Positions 35,162 to 44,863 are shown, numbered from the stretch's first letter. The stretch is DNA of 64,000 nucleotides from Ulvibacterium sp. (GCF_028285715.1 NZ_JANQOO010000035.1:620001-684000), one strand, 5' to 3'. Translations and numbers: made by a program. Notes: generated by a model not told the origin, from the sequence alone.

Positions 35162-36025
35162 GGATTTCTCTCCTTTTTTACCCTTACTTTTTTCTTCCTC
35201 CTCTTTTTTTGCGGTAATTGAGGCAATGAGTTCGTGCATGTCCATTTCCTTTAATTCCTCATCGGCAAAAAATGGCGAAAGCTTGTCCTGGTTGTACTTA
35301 TAGATTTTCCAGCGTTTAAAGGAATATTCCAGGGCCGTAAGGTTCTCTACCCAATCTCCGGAATTCAAATAGGTGCATTTCCCCTTTTTTGTGATATGGA
35401 TTTCTTTTTTAGGTTGATGGATATGTCCGCAGACTACATAATCATAATCGTTTTCAATGGCCAAATCCACACTCGTTTTTTCAAAGTCGCGCACATATTT
35501 CGCGGTACTTTTCACGCTATTTTTTATCCTTTCGGACAATGAATAACGCTCCCGTCCCATTTTGACCAATACCCAGTTAAAGAATCGATTTATTGAAATA
35601 AGCGTACTATAGCCGTATCCTCCCAATTTAGCCAGCCATTTTGCATTTTGTGTGGAGACATCAAATATGTCACCATGAAAAAACCAGGCCTTTTTCCCAT
35701 CCAGGTTTAGAACCAGTTTGTCCGTAATATGAAGATTGCCCATTGAGGTATCACTGAACTTCCTTAGCACCTCATCGTGATTTCCGGTAATATAGAATAC
35801 TTCCGTTCCTTTAGAGGCCATTCCAATGATTTTACGCAATACTTTCATATGGGAGGATGGAAAGTACCTTTTTTTGAATTGCCAAATATCGATGATATCA
35901 CCATTGAGGACTAACCTATTTGGCTGAATGCTATTTAAATAAGCAATAAGTTCGTCGGAATGACATCCATAGGTGCCCAAATGCACATCCGAAATAACCA
36001 CAAGGTCTATTTTTCGTTTCTTCAT
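35141..36025 (-). CDS. LpxH-like metallophosphoesterase
   Basis: 294 residues. The calcineurin-like metal motifs are DVHLG, GDIIDIW, GNHDE, GHIHQP and a histidine in FHGDIFD. This set is typical of the UDP-2,3-diacylglucosamine diphosphatase-like branch. A lysine-rich tail (KKEEEEKSKGKKGEKS) ends the protein. Whether it is the true LpxH or a paralogue cannot be decided here. The last 21 bases overlap the convergent oxidoreductase gene. Confidence 0.88.
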   Translation of the reverse strand: MKKRKIDLVVISDVHLGTYGCHSDELIAYLNSIQPNRLVLNGDIIDIWQFKKRYFPSSHMKVLRKIIGMASKGTEVFYITGNHDEVLRKFSDTSMGNLHITDKLVLNLDGKKAWFFHGDIFDVSTQNAKWLAKLGGYGYSTLISINRFFNWVLVKMGRERYSLSERIKNSVKSTAKYVRDFEKTSVDLAIENDYDYVVCGHIHQPKKEIHITKKGKCTYLNSGDWVENLTALEYSFKRWKIYKYNQDKLSPFFADEELKEMDMHELIASITAKKEEEEKSKGKKGEKSLDEGPL

Positions 36026-36329
36026 CTACAACTTCAATAAATCGCCATAAGGGTCATTTTTTTGGTGGGGTAAAATTTGCCATTCATTTTTTCGCTGATG
36101 TAAGACAAATTTCTTACAAAATAAACCTATAGGTATAACTTGGAAATGAATTTGAAATCAATAATTGATTGGCATAATGTTAAGTTTACGTAACCACCGC
36201 CCTTAAATTGTTAAGTAAATATTAAGCACAGGATGAATTTTTGTATCTCTGATTTAAGATTTACCTTTGGCATTTATCAAAAATTGGACCGGCGCGTCTT
36301 ATAAACGTAATATCAATTGATTCTAGAAA
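36026..36329. other. Intergenic region carrying the aroC promoter
   Basis: 304 bases between the divergent phosphoesterase and aroC genes. Apart from the aroC promoter at 36241-36269 it is AT-rich with no gene I can support. The promoter of the leftward gene was not identified. Confidence 0.5.
36241..36269 (+). promoter_or_regulatory. Promoter of aroC
   Basis: TTG (36241-36243), 18 bases, then TACCTTTG (36262-36269): both parts match the Bacteroidota consensus. It has the same spacing as the S24 regulator promoter. The predicted leader is about 55 bases. Confidence 0.65.
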
Positions 36330-37394
36330 ATGGCAGGGAATACCTTCGGAAACAGTTTTAAGCTAACCACCTTTGGTGAATCCCATGGAATTGCCATTGG
36401 GGGGGTATTGGATGGGTGTCCCGCAGGCCTGGAATTAGATCTGGAGGCGATACAAAAGGAACTGAACCGGAGACGACCTGGGCAATCCACCATCGTTACC
36501 CAACGCAAAGAACCGGATAAGGTCGATTTTCTATCGGGAATCTTTGAGGGAAAGACTACGGGAACGCCTATCGGTTTTGCCATATACAACACGAATCAGA
36601 AATCCAAGGACTATTCGCATATTAAAAATTCCTACAGGCCTTCCCATGCTGATTATGTATATGATAAAAAATATGGCTTTCGCGATTACCGGGGTGGCGG
36701 TAGAAGTTCGGCCAGGGAAACGGCAAGTAGAGTGGTGGCCGGTGCCATTGCCAAGCAGTTTTTAAAGGATATACGGTTTAATGCCTTTGTGTCCCAGGTA
36801 GGCACATTGTCTTTGGATAAACCGTACACGGAGCTCGATTTTTCCCTCATCGAATCCAACCCGGTGCGTTGTCCAGATCCGGAGACCGCCTTAAAAATGG
36901 AGGAGTACATCAAGGAAATCCGAAAAGAAGGAGATACCATTGGCGGAATCATAACTTGTGTTATCCAAAATGTACCTATAGGACTGGGAGAGCCTGTTTT
37001 TGATAAACTCCACGCCGAACTCGGAAAAGCCATGTTGTCCATAAATGCCGTAAAAGGTTTTGAGTACGGAAGTGGCTTTGCCGGGGTAAAAATGAAGGGT
37101 AGTGCACATAATGACCCGTTCAATTCCGATGGTACCACCAAGACAAACCACAGTGGTGGCGTTCAAGGTGGAATTAGTAATGGGATGGATATTTATTTCA
37201 ATGTGGCCTTTAAACCGGTTGCCACGGTAATCCAGGGTTACGAGACTATAGACAAGGAAGGCAACAAAGTAAAGACCCAAGGAAAGGGACGCCACGATCC
37301 CTGTGTGGTACCTAGGGCCGTACCTATCGTTGAAGCCATGGCGGCCTTGGTCTTGGCCGATTATACGCTTATTGATCGTACCGTAAAATTGTAA
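36330..37394 (+). CDS. aroC: Chorismate synthase
   Basis: 354 residues, normal length. Signature stretches are [19 protein letters not shown] near the N-terminus, [21 protein letters not shown] in the middle and [18 protein letters not shown] near the C-terminus. It converts EPSP to chorismate with reduced FMN in the shikimate pathway. It is the first of a rightward run of genes to 41823, but the 58-base gap to the symporter leaves co-transcription open. Confidence 0.97.
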   Translation: MAGNTFGNSFKLTTFGESHGIAIGGVLDGCPAGLELDLEAIQKELNRRRPGQSTIVTQRKEPDKVDFLSGIFEGKTTGTPIGFAIYNTNQKSKDYSHIKNSYRPSHADYVYDKKYGFRDYRGGGRSSARETASRVVAGAIAKQFLKDIRFNAFVSQVGTLSLDKPYTELDFSLIESNPVRCPDPETALKMEEYIKEIRKEGDTIGGIITCVIQNVPIGLGEPVFDKLHAELGKAMLSINAVKGFEYGSGFAGVKMKGSAHNDPFNSDGTTKTNHSGGVQGGISNGMDIYFNVAFKPVATVIQGYETIDKEGNKVKTQGKGRHDPCVVPRAVPIVEAMAALVLADYTLIDRTVKL

Positions 37395-37452
37395 TCCGCT
37401 TTCTAGGGGTTTTCCTTCCAAAATAGTATCTTACTTCCAAAATTCATCAGGT

Positions 37453-38790
37453 ATGAGGAAAATGGAACTGCATTGGAAAATCCTAATTGGCATGCTCCTA
37501 GGATTGGTCTTTGGCTTTGTTATGACCTATCCGGATTGGGGGCGGGAATTCGTCACCGATTGGATCAAACCATGGGGTACTATTTTCGTAAAGCTGCTAA
37601 AACTTATTGCAATTCCCTTGATTCTGGCTTCCTTGATAAAAGGTATATCCGACCTTAAGGACATTTCCAAGTTTAAAAGAATCGGACTTCGAACTATCGG
37701 CATTTATATTTTTACTACCGTTGTAGCCATAACCATTGGCCTTTTATTGGTAAATGTATTGCAACCTGGCAATGGCATTTCCGAAGAAACGGTCGCCAAG
37801 CTTTCGGAGACCTATGCCTCGGATAGCGGGGTTACCTCAAAATTGGACGAGGCCTTGAAACAAAAGGAAAGTGGGCCGCTTCAATTCTTGGAGGATATGG
37901 TTCCGGACAATGCGGTAAAGGCCATGAGCGAAAATGCATTGATGCTTCAGGTGATATTTTTCACCATTTTTATGGGGATTTCCATGTTGTTGATCGGTGA
38001 GGAAAAGGCAAGACCCCTAAAGCAGTTGTTTGATGCCTTGAACGAGGTGGTTTTAAAAATGGTGGACTTGATCATGCTTACAGCTCCCTATGCCGTTTTC
38101 GCGTTATTGGCAAATGTCGTGGCCTCCTCCGGGGACTCCGATCTGTTGGTAGCGCTTCTCAAGTATGCCGGTGTGGTGGTACTGGGTTTATTCTTAATGA
38201 TTATTTTTTATACCATTCTGGTTTCCACATATACCCAAAAAAACCCCTTCTGGTTCTTAAAGGAGATCAGTCCTGCGCAATTATTGGCCTTTTCCACGAG
38301 TTCCAGCGCGGCTACCCTTCCGGTGACCATGGAGAGGGTGGAGGAGCACATAGGCGTGGATAAGGAGGTTTCCAGTTTCGTGCTCCCGGTAGGGGCAACG
38401 ATCAATATGGACGGTACCAGTCTGTACCAAGGGGTAGCTGCAGTTTTCGCCATGCAGGTCCTTTGGCCGGAAGGCCTATTGTTCAGTAATCAGATTATCA
38501 TAGTCCTCACAGCGCTTTTGGCATCCATTGGCTCGGCCGCTGTGCCGGGTGCGGGTATGGTCATGTTGGTTATTGTTCTGGAATCCATCGGTTTCCCCCC
38601 AAATCTATATCCCATAGCACTGGCTTTGATCTTTGCGGTAGACAGACCCTTGGATATGTGTCGTACGATCGTGAACGTTACGGGTGACGCCACCGTGTCC
38701 ATGGTGGTTGCAAAATCCGTTGGCAAACTGGGCGAGCCCCATCCACAGGAATGGGACGACCATTTGGAAGAGGTAATTTCAAAAAATTAA
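37453..38790 (+). CDS. Dicarboxylate/amino acid:cation symporter (DAACS)
   Basis: 445 residues with eight transmembrane helices and two hairpins. The family motifs are present: the serine-rich SSSAATLPVT, the substrate-loop GATINMDGTSLYQ and the late PGAGMVMLVIVL. It imports C4-dicarboxylates or acidic amino acids with Na+ or H+. It lies 12 bases upstream of the ATP-grasp gene, so it may supply the substrate for the three enzymes that follow; this is inference. Confidence 0.95.
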   Translation: MRKMELHWKILIGMLLGLVFGFVMTYPDWGREFVTDWIKPWGTIFVKLLKLIAIPLILASLIKGISDLKDISKFKRIGLRTIGIYIFTTVVAITIGLLLVNVLQPGNGISEETVAKLSETYASDSGVTSKLDEALKQKESGPLQFLEDMVPDNAVKAMSENALMLQVIFFTIFMGISMLLIGEEKARPLKQLFDALNEVVLKMVDLIMLTAPYAVFALLANVVASSGDSDLLVALLKYAGVVVLGLFLMIIFYTILVSTYTQKNPFWFLKEISPAQLLAFSTSSSAATLPVTMERVEEHIGVDKEVSSFVLPVGATINMDGTSLYQGVAAVFAMQVLWPEGLLFSNQIIIVLTALLASIGSAAVPGAGMVMLVIVLESIGFPPNLYPIALALIFAVDRPLDMCRTIVNVTGDATVSMVVAKSVGKLGEPHPQEWDDHLEEVISKN

Positions 38791-38802
38791 ATAGCAAGAG
38801 CG

Positions 38803-39834
38803 ATGAACATTTGTTTTTTAATGTATCCCTGGGATGAAATCGATCCTGAAAACGATACAAGCCTGGCATTGATACACGAATGCGTAAAACGCAATCATGG
38901 GGTAGCGCTATGTAGCCCTGCAAACCTGACCATCCGAAATAGCGTTACTAACGCTTTTTGCACGGTAATCAATAGAATGGAGAAGGTTTCAAGTAGTTTG
39001 AAATCCTTCTATAAACAGGCCGACATCCGGGAAGAGATGTTGCCATTGGCCGGATTTGATGTTATTTTTATGCGCGCCAATCCGCCGTTGGACCCAATTA
39101 TGCTCAATTTTCTGGATTCGGTCAAGGACGATGTATTCATTGTGAATTCCATACAAGGGCTTCGTGAAGCCAATAACAAATTGTATACCGCAGCATTCGG
39201 TGATTCCCATAGTAATATTATACCGGCTACACATGTGTCCAAGAACAAGAACTATCTCTTACGGCAAATCAAGGAGTCCAAATCGGACAAGATGATTTTG
39301 AAGCCTTTAAACGGTTTTGGGGGATCAGGGGTAATCCTTATCGAGAAGTCGGCCATGAACAATATCAAATCTTTATTGGATTTTTATGTAACTAACTCGG
39401 ATGGAACGTCTAACTATGTCATACTTCAAGAATACATTGAAGGTGCTGACCAGGGCGATGTACGTATTCTTCTGCTAAATGGAGAACCTATTGGGGCCAT
39501 GAAACGAGTACCTGGTTCAGATGATCATCGTTCCAATGTTTCCGCAGGGGGTTCTGTGGCCAAACACTCTTTGACAAAGCAGGAAAAGGCCCTTTGCAAG
39601 CAGATTGGCCCAAAATTGGTAAAGGATGGGCTGTATTTTGTCGGTATTGATGTAATAGGTGGTAAATTGGTTGAGGTAAATGTAATGTCTCCCGGTGGGG
39701 TCACCTACATGAACAAGGTCTATAAGACAAAGATACAGTCCAAGGTCATCGATTTTGTGGAAAGTAAGGTCATAGACAAGCTGAAGGCTTTCCAAAGACG
39801 TTCCAGGCTACGCGATGAGGTAGAAAATGCGTAG
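38803..39834 (+). CDS. ATP-grasp ligase, glutathione-synthetase-like
   Basis: 343 residues. An N-terminal pre-ATP-grasp domain (1-120) is followed by the ATP-grasp fold, with LKPLNGFGGSGVI (nucleotide loop), QEYIEGADQGDVRILLLNGEPIGA and IDVIGGKLVEVNV (metal ligands). It resembles GshB and would join a carboxylate to an amine with ATP. No gamma-glutamylcysteine ligase is adjacent, so glutathione synthesis is not assured. It overlaps the next gene by 8 bases and belongs to a conserved trio with an N-formylglutamate amidohydrolase-like and a QEGLA peptidase gene. Confidence 0.88.
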   Translation: MNICFLMYPWDEIDPENDTSLALIHECVKRNHGVALCSPANLTIRNSVTNAFCTVINRMEKVSSSLKSFYKQADIREEMLPLAGFDVIFMRANPPLDPIMLNFLDSVKDDVFIVNSIQGLREANNKLYTAAFGDSHSNIIPATHVSKNKNYLLRQIKESKSDKMILKPLNGFGGSGVILIEKSAMNNIKSLLDFYVTNSDGTSNYVILQEYIEGADQGDVRILLLNGEPIGAMKRVPGSDDHRSNVSAGGSVAKHSLTKQEKALCKQIGPKLVKDGLYFVGIDVIGGKLVEVNVMSPGGVTYMNKVYKTKIQSKVIDFVESKVIDKLKAFQRRSRLRDEVENA

Positions 39835-40654
39835 ACTTTCCGTTGAAAATATAATTGAATTGATTCAATCGGAAACCCCTTTTGAAGCGGTATCCGAGGA
39901 TTACTCCTTTACCCTTAAAATAGAGGATTACGTTCCTTATGTTTGTGGGGCTGTCCACGATGGTCATCAATTTCGGAAATCGCTCTGGGAAAACTGTTTG
40001 CACACGGAATATGAGCGCTGGTACGAGGAGGATCCCTGTACTAAGGAAATGGTACAATCGCACCCTATCGTTATAGCAGGATGTGACAGCCGTTTTGAAT
40101 ATGATCTGAACCGGTCTCCGGAAACTACTGTCTTTGATACGGCCTGGGGAAAACAACTATGGAAAAACCCCTTACCTGATTCCGAAAGAAAGCATAGTTT
40201 GAGGAAACATGCCAATTTTTACCGGGTAGTACACGCCCTAATCGGAAAACTGGAATCAAAACACGGGAGAGCCTTGGTTTTTGATATGCACAGCTATAAT
40301 TGGAAACGTTGGGATAGGGAAGTACCTACCTGGAATTTGGGAACGATCAATATCGATATGAAAAGATTTGGGGAAACCACCTCTTCTTGGAGTCAAAAAC
40401 TGGGCACTATAGATTTGCCAAATGGCATAGAGCCTTCCTCAAAAATCAATGACACCTTTCAGGGAAACGGACATTTTTTAAAATACATTACCCGAAATTT
40501 TGATTATACCTTGGTATTGGCCACGGAAATTGCCAAAGTGTATTGCGATGAGCTTACCGGAATACTTTATCCGGAAGTAGTGCATTCCGCAACGAAGCAA
40601 TTAATGGAATTGATACCTTTGCAGGTCAAGGAATTCTTGGAAGTTAAATTATGA
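39827..40654 (+). CDS. N-formylglutamate amidohydrolase-like zinc hydrolase
   Basis: 275 residues. The motif FDMHSYNWKR near residue 150 corresponds to the DxHS zinc motif of the N-formylglutamate deformylase family, which shares the carboxypeptidase/phosphorylase fold. AGCDSRFEYDLNR matches its substrate region. It overlaps the ATP-grasp gene by 8 bases and the QEGLA peptidase gene by 4 (ATGA), so translation is coupled across all three. No histidine-degradation genes are nearby; a role in trimming a ligated or formylated amino acid is more likely than histidine breakdown. Confidence 0.85.
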   Translation: MRRLSVENIIELIQSETPFEAVSEDYSFTLKIEDYVPYVCGAVHDGHQFRKSLWENCLHTEYERWYEEDPCTKEMVQSHPIVIAGCDSRFEYDLNRSPETTVFDTAWGKQLWKNPLPDSERKHSLRKHANFYRVVHALIGKLESKHGRALVFDMHSYNWKRWDREVPTWNLGTINIDMKRFGETTSSWSQKLGTIDLPNGIEPSSKINDTFQGNGHFLKYITRNFDYTLVLATEIAKVYCDELTGILYPEVVHSATKQLMELIPLQVKEFLEVKL

Positions 40655-41823
40655 TAGGGGAAGCGCAGCGCAGCGATATTGAACGGGAACATGCCAATTT
40701 ATTGGCCATAGATACGCATTTGGATAGGTTGGTGAAGCGAATTGAGTTGCTGAGTTATGTGAACCCCTTGAATATTGAAAAGGAGAAACAACGTTTTTTT
40801 GCGTCCAAGTATAATGAAGAACCTCAATTTCGTTACCCAAAGCTAAAATTCGATCCGTATAAATTGCATCGCTTGTTCTTTTCCAAGCGTCTGGACGTTA
40901 TTCCCGATGAGCGAATCCGAAAGCTATATCAGGATATTATTTACTACTACTCCAATATGGTCCAATGTATAGAGACTATTGGACAGGGCAAGGATTTTTA
41001 TTACAATTCCCTCAGGGTATACGGTTCCCCTACGGAAAGGGACGTGCAAAATGCAAAGTTTATTCTGCATTTTGCCGATGAACACGTTTCCAATACTATG
41101 GAAAAGCGGTTTACTGCAGATGAGGCCAAGGTCTACTTTCAGGATTTTGCAAAGCAATACGACTTTCCACTAAATATTAAGTTTTCGACCCATATTGCCG
41201 CGGATGCCATGGTCAGTAACATATCGCGGACCCTGCTCATCAAAAAAAACGCCAAATTCAGTAGCAACGAACTTCTTACCTTGGCCAATCACGAAATTGG
41301 CGTGCATTTGGTGACCACGTTTAATGGATTGATGCAGCCCTTAAAAATATTTTCCAACGGTTTCCCCAAAAATGTAGAAACCCAGGAAGGGTTGGCCGTG
41401 TTCAGTGAATACATGAGCGGTGCCCTTACCCTTAAACGTTTAAAGGAATTGGCCTACCGCGTATTGGCCTCGGACAGTTTGATCAAGGGATACAACTTTT
41501 CGGACACCTTCGATTTGATTCATAATCAATACAAACTCAACCGCCACGAAGCATTTGCCATTACCCTTAGGGCGCATAGGGGAGGGGGGTTCACCAAAGA
41601 CCGGCTTTACCTAAGCGGACTTCAAAAAATATACAAACGCTATCTACGTGAAGAATCCATGGATGAATTGATGACCGGAAAAGTGACCCTGGAACACGAA
41701 AAGGACATCAAACACCTTTTTAATATGGGACTGGCCCGTAAGATTACCCACATAAACTTCGCTTACGCACAAAACCTGAACAAAAACAAGACACTGGATT
41801 TTATCCTGAACAATCTGAAATAG
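40651..41823 (+). CDS. MATCAP/DUF1704 (QEGLA-motif) metallopeptidase
   Basis: 390 residues. The zinc motif HEIGVH (H214, E215, H219) and the downstream TQEGLAVF (E246) define the family once called 'flavohemoglobin expression-modulating QEGLA motif protein'. Eukaryotic relatives (MATCAP/KIAA0895) remove the C-terminal tyrosine of tubulin. The bacterial protein is therefore probably a carboxypeptidase of unknown target. It is the third gene of the ATP-grasp/amidohydrolase/peptidase trio, coupled by ATGA. No signal peptide, so cytoplasmic. Confidence 0.88.
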   Translation: MIGEAQRSDIEREHANLLAIDTHLDRLVKRIELLSYVNPLNIEKEKQRFFASKYNEEPQFRYPKLKFDPYKLHRLFFSKRLDVIPDERIRKLYQDIIYYYSNMVQCIETIGQGKDFYYNSLRVYGSPTERDVQNAKFILHFADEHVSNTMEKRFTADEAKVYFQDFAKQYDFPLNIKFSTHIAADAMVSNISRTLLIKKNAKFSSNELLTLANHEIGVHLVTTFNGLMQPLKIFSNGFPKNVETQEGLAVFSEYMSGALTLKRLKELAYRVLASDSLIKGYNFSDTFDLIHNQYKLNRHEAFAITLRAHRGGGFTKDRLYLSGLQKIYKRYLREESMDELMTGKVTLEHEKDIKHLFNMGLARKITHINFAYAQNLNKNKTLDFILNNLK

Positions 41824-41991
41824 TTACCGCTAGGCTTTTTAGATTGTAGGCCAAGTTGGGAATTAATTATAACCAATTACAAATTTGGCTGAAAAGAAAT
41901 TTTAAATATTTCTCGGTACAAATTTTCCTCACTTTGTTCGTAAAATCCACTCTAAGAGACAAAAACCATTAAATCAAAATCATGTGATATC

Positions 41992-42046
41992 GGTTCGAGT
42001 GATTTTATTTCGAATAATAACGAAAAATAAAATTGTATCGAGAACC
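41992..42046. repeat. Imperfect hairpin element between convergent genes
   Basis: The left arm (41992-42012, starting GGTTCGAGTGATTTTATTTCG without its last base) and right arm (42021-42046, ending ATCGAGAACC) form a long imperfect inverted repeat around an 8-base AT loop. It has no T-tract in either direction. I think similar elements recur between genes in marine Flavobacteriaceae, so it may be a dispersed extragenic repeat; this needs a genome search. Confidence 0.5.
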
Positions 42047-42056
42047 ATAACGGGCT

Positions 42057-42479
42057 TTAACCCAAAAACTTCGCCTTCAACTCGGGGGTTGGGATCATAC
42101 AGGCGTCTTTTCTACCAAACCAACGGTACCTATTTTTGGCGACAAAATCATATACGATATCACGTAATGATCTGGGAATCAAGTTAAATACGGTGAGAAT
42201 TATCCAAATGCCTCCGAAAGAACGACCTATTTTCAGTGCCGCGTCCGATTTGGTGTAAAATGCGACCCCGGGATCGATAAGAATGATGGAATCCACCTTG
42301 GAGGTATCAATGTTTCGTTCTCTAATAAGTTCTTGACCAATTTCGCTTTGTAAGGCAGCGTAGCGGAAGACATCTTTCTTGTCCCGCTTTATGACGAATT
42401 GAATGGAGCTGTTACACAGATTGCAGACCCCATCAAAGAGAATAACTTTTTTATTCTTTTCCACTATACAAAGATACAT
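42057..42479 (-). CDS. DCC family thiol-disulfide oxidoreductase-like protein
   Basis: Up to 140 residues. The family motif FDGVCNLC with DxxCxxC lies near the N-terminus, followed by RYAALQSEIGQELI. DUF393/DCC proteins are small, probably thiol-based redox proteins of unknown partner. The start is uncertain. An exact -7 element (TATCTTTG, 42476-42469) overlaps the first codons of the ATG at 42479. Translation may therefore begin at GTG 42464 on a leaderless mRNA. Confidence 0.85.
   Translation of the reverse strand: MYLCIVEKNKKVILFDGVCNLCNSSIQFVIKRDKKDVFRYAALQSEIGQELIRERNIDTSKVDSIILIDPGVAFYTKSDAALKIGRSFGGIWIILTVFNLIPRSLRDIVYDFVAKNRYRWFGRKDACMIPTPELKAKFLG
42469..42476 (-). promoter_or_regulatory. 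-7 promoter element of the DCC gene
   Basis: TATCTTTG on the minus strand is an exact TAnnTTTG match. Transcription would start near 42463, at or next to an in-frame GTG at 42464. Confidence 0.4.
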
Positions 42480-42503
42480 TAGGGAAAACAGGTAGGCTAA
42501 ATT

Positions 42504-44390
42504 TTATAATGTATTTAAGAATGTGGTCAAATCCACCTCCTTGTCCAGGCGTAATTTCTTTTTCAACCGGTATTTGGACTTAAGGATACTCTCCGGCAAT
42601 ACGTTTAAGGTTGCCGCGATTTCCTTGGTGGTCAGGTTCATCCGTAAAAAGGCGGCCAATCGTATCTCTTTTTCTGAAATTTCCGGATACAATGTTTTTA
42701 GCTTTTGGTCAAAATCGTTATGCACCTCGGCAAAATAGGTCTTAAAGACCTCCCAATCCTTATCCGAGGCATTTTCTCTTTTAAGTAGCATTACAATGCG
42801 CCTGAATTCAACCTTAAAACGATCTGGATCGTTTTTTATATTTTGGAGGTTGCCGAGAAGTTCTTGGATAAAGGTGTTTTTTTGGACCAAATGCAATGTT
42901 TGGCTAGCGAGCTCTTTCTTTTTATGGGCAATTTCCTGTCTGTAGATCTGTTCTTGCTTCTCCCGTTCTATTCGGTTTTTCTTTATACGTTGGCGGAACC
43001 CAAAAAACAACAGACCGGAAACGGCAATAAAGGTAAACATTCCTCCCGCGTAGAGCCCTTTGCTAAGTCTATCTACCTTAGCCATTTCGTTTAAAGTATT
43101 GATTTCCTCTTCCTTTAATGCAATTTCTGCTTCCCTACGTTCGGTTTCATACAAGGTCTGCAACTCATCGATTTGTTTTGCTTTCTCTTTGGAGAATAAA
43201 CTATCACTGATAACTCTCGATCTTTTGAAATCTTGGATGGCTTTCTGGAGGTCTCCATTTTCTTCATAGACCAAACCCCTTATATAAAGTGTATTTTGCA
43301 ATTCATTGGAGATCCCAATTGAATCGGATAAACTTACGGCCTTATCCAATAAAATGATTCCTTTCTGAAACCTTTTCGTAAGGGCATAGGCATGGCCAAG
43401 GTTGGACATGTCGGTAATCCAGTTGTTGGTTGCGGAAATTTCTTTTCCCTTAATAAAAGCCTTTTCCAGATATTCTATGGCTTTTGGGTAGTCTTTTAAA
43501 TTCAGGTACTCATTGCCAATGTTACCATAGGCAATGATTTCTGAGGATGGGAAAGTGTAGGCCAAGGCCATTTTCAGGCTTTCCTGGTATTTTTTTATGG
43601 CAGCGGCGTGTTTTTTTTGGGAGGAGTAGACATTGCCTATATCCAACAAGGTATTGGAAAGGAAGTAATTATCCTCCAATCTATTGTACACGATAATGGC
43701 TTGTTCAAAATAAGTGATGGCCTTTTCGTTGTTTGCCATTACACTGTGTAGTTTGCCCAGGTTCCTGAACAAATCTGCTTTGTGATAAGTTCTTATGTCC
43801 AAGGAGTCATATATGGTCAGGGCTTTTTTATAGAGCTCCATGGCCTTGGGATAATTACCTAACTCGTAATAGTGCACTCCGTTATCACTGAGCGCCGAAC
43901 CATACCTTAAATAGTCTCCCCCCACTACATTTATTTTTGCAACGCTGTCCATTAAGCGGATAGCGTCCAGGTAATTCCCATTATGTGCCTTTAAGATGGA
44001 CAAATTTTTCAGCGTACTGGATACAAAGGAATCGTCATTTATTCTTTTTGATTGCTTTAGGGTTTTATTAAAATAGTATTCGGCCGAATCCATTTCCTTT
44101 AGATTGAAATAGTGGTATCCCAAATTAAAATCTCCTTGAAGTATGCCTACTGGATACTCAGCATCCTTAGAGATTTTACGCATCTTTAGAATAAAGGTCT
44201 TCGCCTTTTCCGAATCATTGTAAATCAAAAGACCGATAATATCATCCAGTATTTCAATCTGACCTTCAATGCTATTAGAGGTTTCGTAAACCTTTAAAAG
44301 ACTGTCTACCTTTATCTGGTTTCTTCCCTGTCCTAAACATGTCCAAAGTGAAAATAGGGCAATGAGGCCAGCTATAAGCTTTGTTTGCAT
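42504..44390 (-). CDS. Membrane TPR regulator with LuxR-type HTH (paralogue A)
   Basis: 628 residues. A signal peptide (1-20) is followed by about eight TPR units (50-400), one transmembrane helix (GLYAGGMFTFIAVSGLLFFGF, about 445-465), a coiled coil, and a C-terminal LuxR-type helix-turn-helix (ISEKEIRLAAFLRMNLTTKEIAATLNV). The TPRs would face the periplasm and the HTH the cytoplasm: a one-piece transmembrane regulator. It is a tandem paralogue of the next gene upstream; the last 60 residues are nearly identical. A tandem TGTCCAT site lies 56-73 bases upstream. Confidence 0.88.
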   Translation of the reverse strand: MQTKLIAGLIALFSLWTCLGQGRNQIKVDSLLKVYETSNSIEGQIEILDDIIGLLIYNDSEKAKTFILKMRKISKDAEYPVGILQGDFNLGYHYFNLKEMDSAEYYFNKTLKQSKRINDDSFVSSTLKNLSILKAHNGNYLDAIRLMDSVAKINVVGGDYLRYGSALSDNGVHYYELGNYPKAMELYKKALTIYDSLDIRTYHKADLFRNLGKLHSVMANNEKAITYFEQAIIVYNRLEDNYFLSNTLLDIGNVYSSQKKHAAAIKKYQESLKMALAYTFPSSEIIAYGNIGNEYLNLKDYPKAIEYLEKAFIKGKEISATNNWITDMSNLGHAYALTKRFQKGIILLDKAVSLSDSIGISNELQNTLYIRGLVYEENGDLQKAIQDFKRSRVISDSLFSKEKAKQIDELQTLYETERREAEIALKEEEINTLNEMAKVDRLSKGLYAGGMFTFIAVSGLLFFGFRQRIKKNRIEREKQEQIYRQEIAHKKKELASQTLHLVQKNTFIQELLGNLQNIKNDPDRFKVEFRRIVMLLKRENASDKDWEVFKTYFAEVHNDFDQKLKTLYPEISEKEIRLAAFLRMNLTTKEIAATLNVLPESILKSKYRLKKKLRLDKEVDLTTFLNTL

Positions 44391-44863
44391 AAACGATGGT
44401 AATGAGATATTCCAATTTACCTCCGTTCAATGGGTAAACGTTCCCTGTCCATAGTTTGTCCATGGGTTCTGGATACCTCTCTTTTGAAAGAATATATGTA
44501 ATATGTTGTTTATTAAAGGGTTAATACTTTTGGTTAGCACATAGAGCTTTGCGCTGTCCATGTGGAAAAAGCAATTAGAATTAATCCAAACTTCAATACG
44601 CGTGGATTCATAATGGCTTGGCGCGGATTCTAGGACAATTTTTAAAAACCAAAGGAGCATGAAATTAATTTCACTCATTTTGGGTAGGTTATTCCAGGCG
44701 TTGTTTTTTGGAGTATTGACTCGCCTAGGCAATAGTGATTAAAAAGGGTATGTTAAAAAGAAATAACCTGGTTTGTAGTGCCATTATCAATAGCATTTGA
44801 TGCTATCTACCAGTAATTGAATCTTCCAATTCTGGTAATAAAGCATGAATAGGGTTTTGTGAT
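44391..44863. other. Intergenic region between the two TPR regulators
   Basis: 473 bases. It holds the paired TGTCCAT site (44446-44463), a single TGTCCATG (44555-44562), a perfect inverted repeat ATAGCAT-TTG-ATGCTAT (44790-44806) and an imperfect CCAG...CTGG hairpin just after it, both near the end of paralogue B. A 27-codon plus-strand reading (44659-44742) after AAAGGAGC is the only gene-like trace; I do not trust it. Confidence 0.5.
44446..44463. promoter_or_regulatory. Tandem TGTCCAT operator upstream of paralogue A
   Basis: TGTCCAT at 44446-44452 and again at 44457-44463, start-to-start distance 11 bp (one helical turn). The same paired motif occurs upstream of paralogue B and between paralogue B and the cytolysin gene. 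Confidence 0.65.

Noticed and set aside
38803-39834. Calling the ATP-grasp gene gshB
   Set aside because: No gamma-glutamylcysteine ligase is adjacent and the conserved partners are not glutathione enzymes, so the symbol would overstate the evidence.
44427-44732. 101-codon minus-strand reading between the two TPR regulators
   Set aside because: It has no recognisable domain or promoter and runs through the TGTCCAT sites; the composition looks like intergenic DNA.
44659-44742. 27-codon plus-strand peptide after an AAAGGAGC ribosome-site-like sequence
   Set aside because: Too short and without similarity; Flavobacteriaceae rarely use Shine-Dalgarno sites. It might be a remnant of a second divergent target gene, but nothing proves it.
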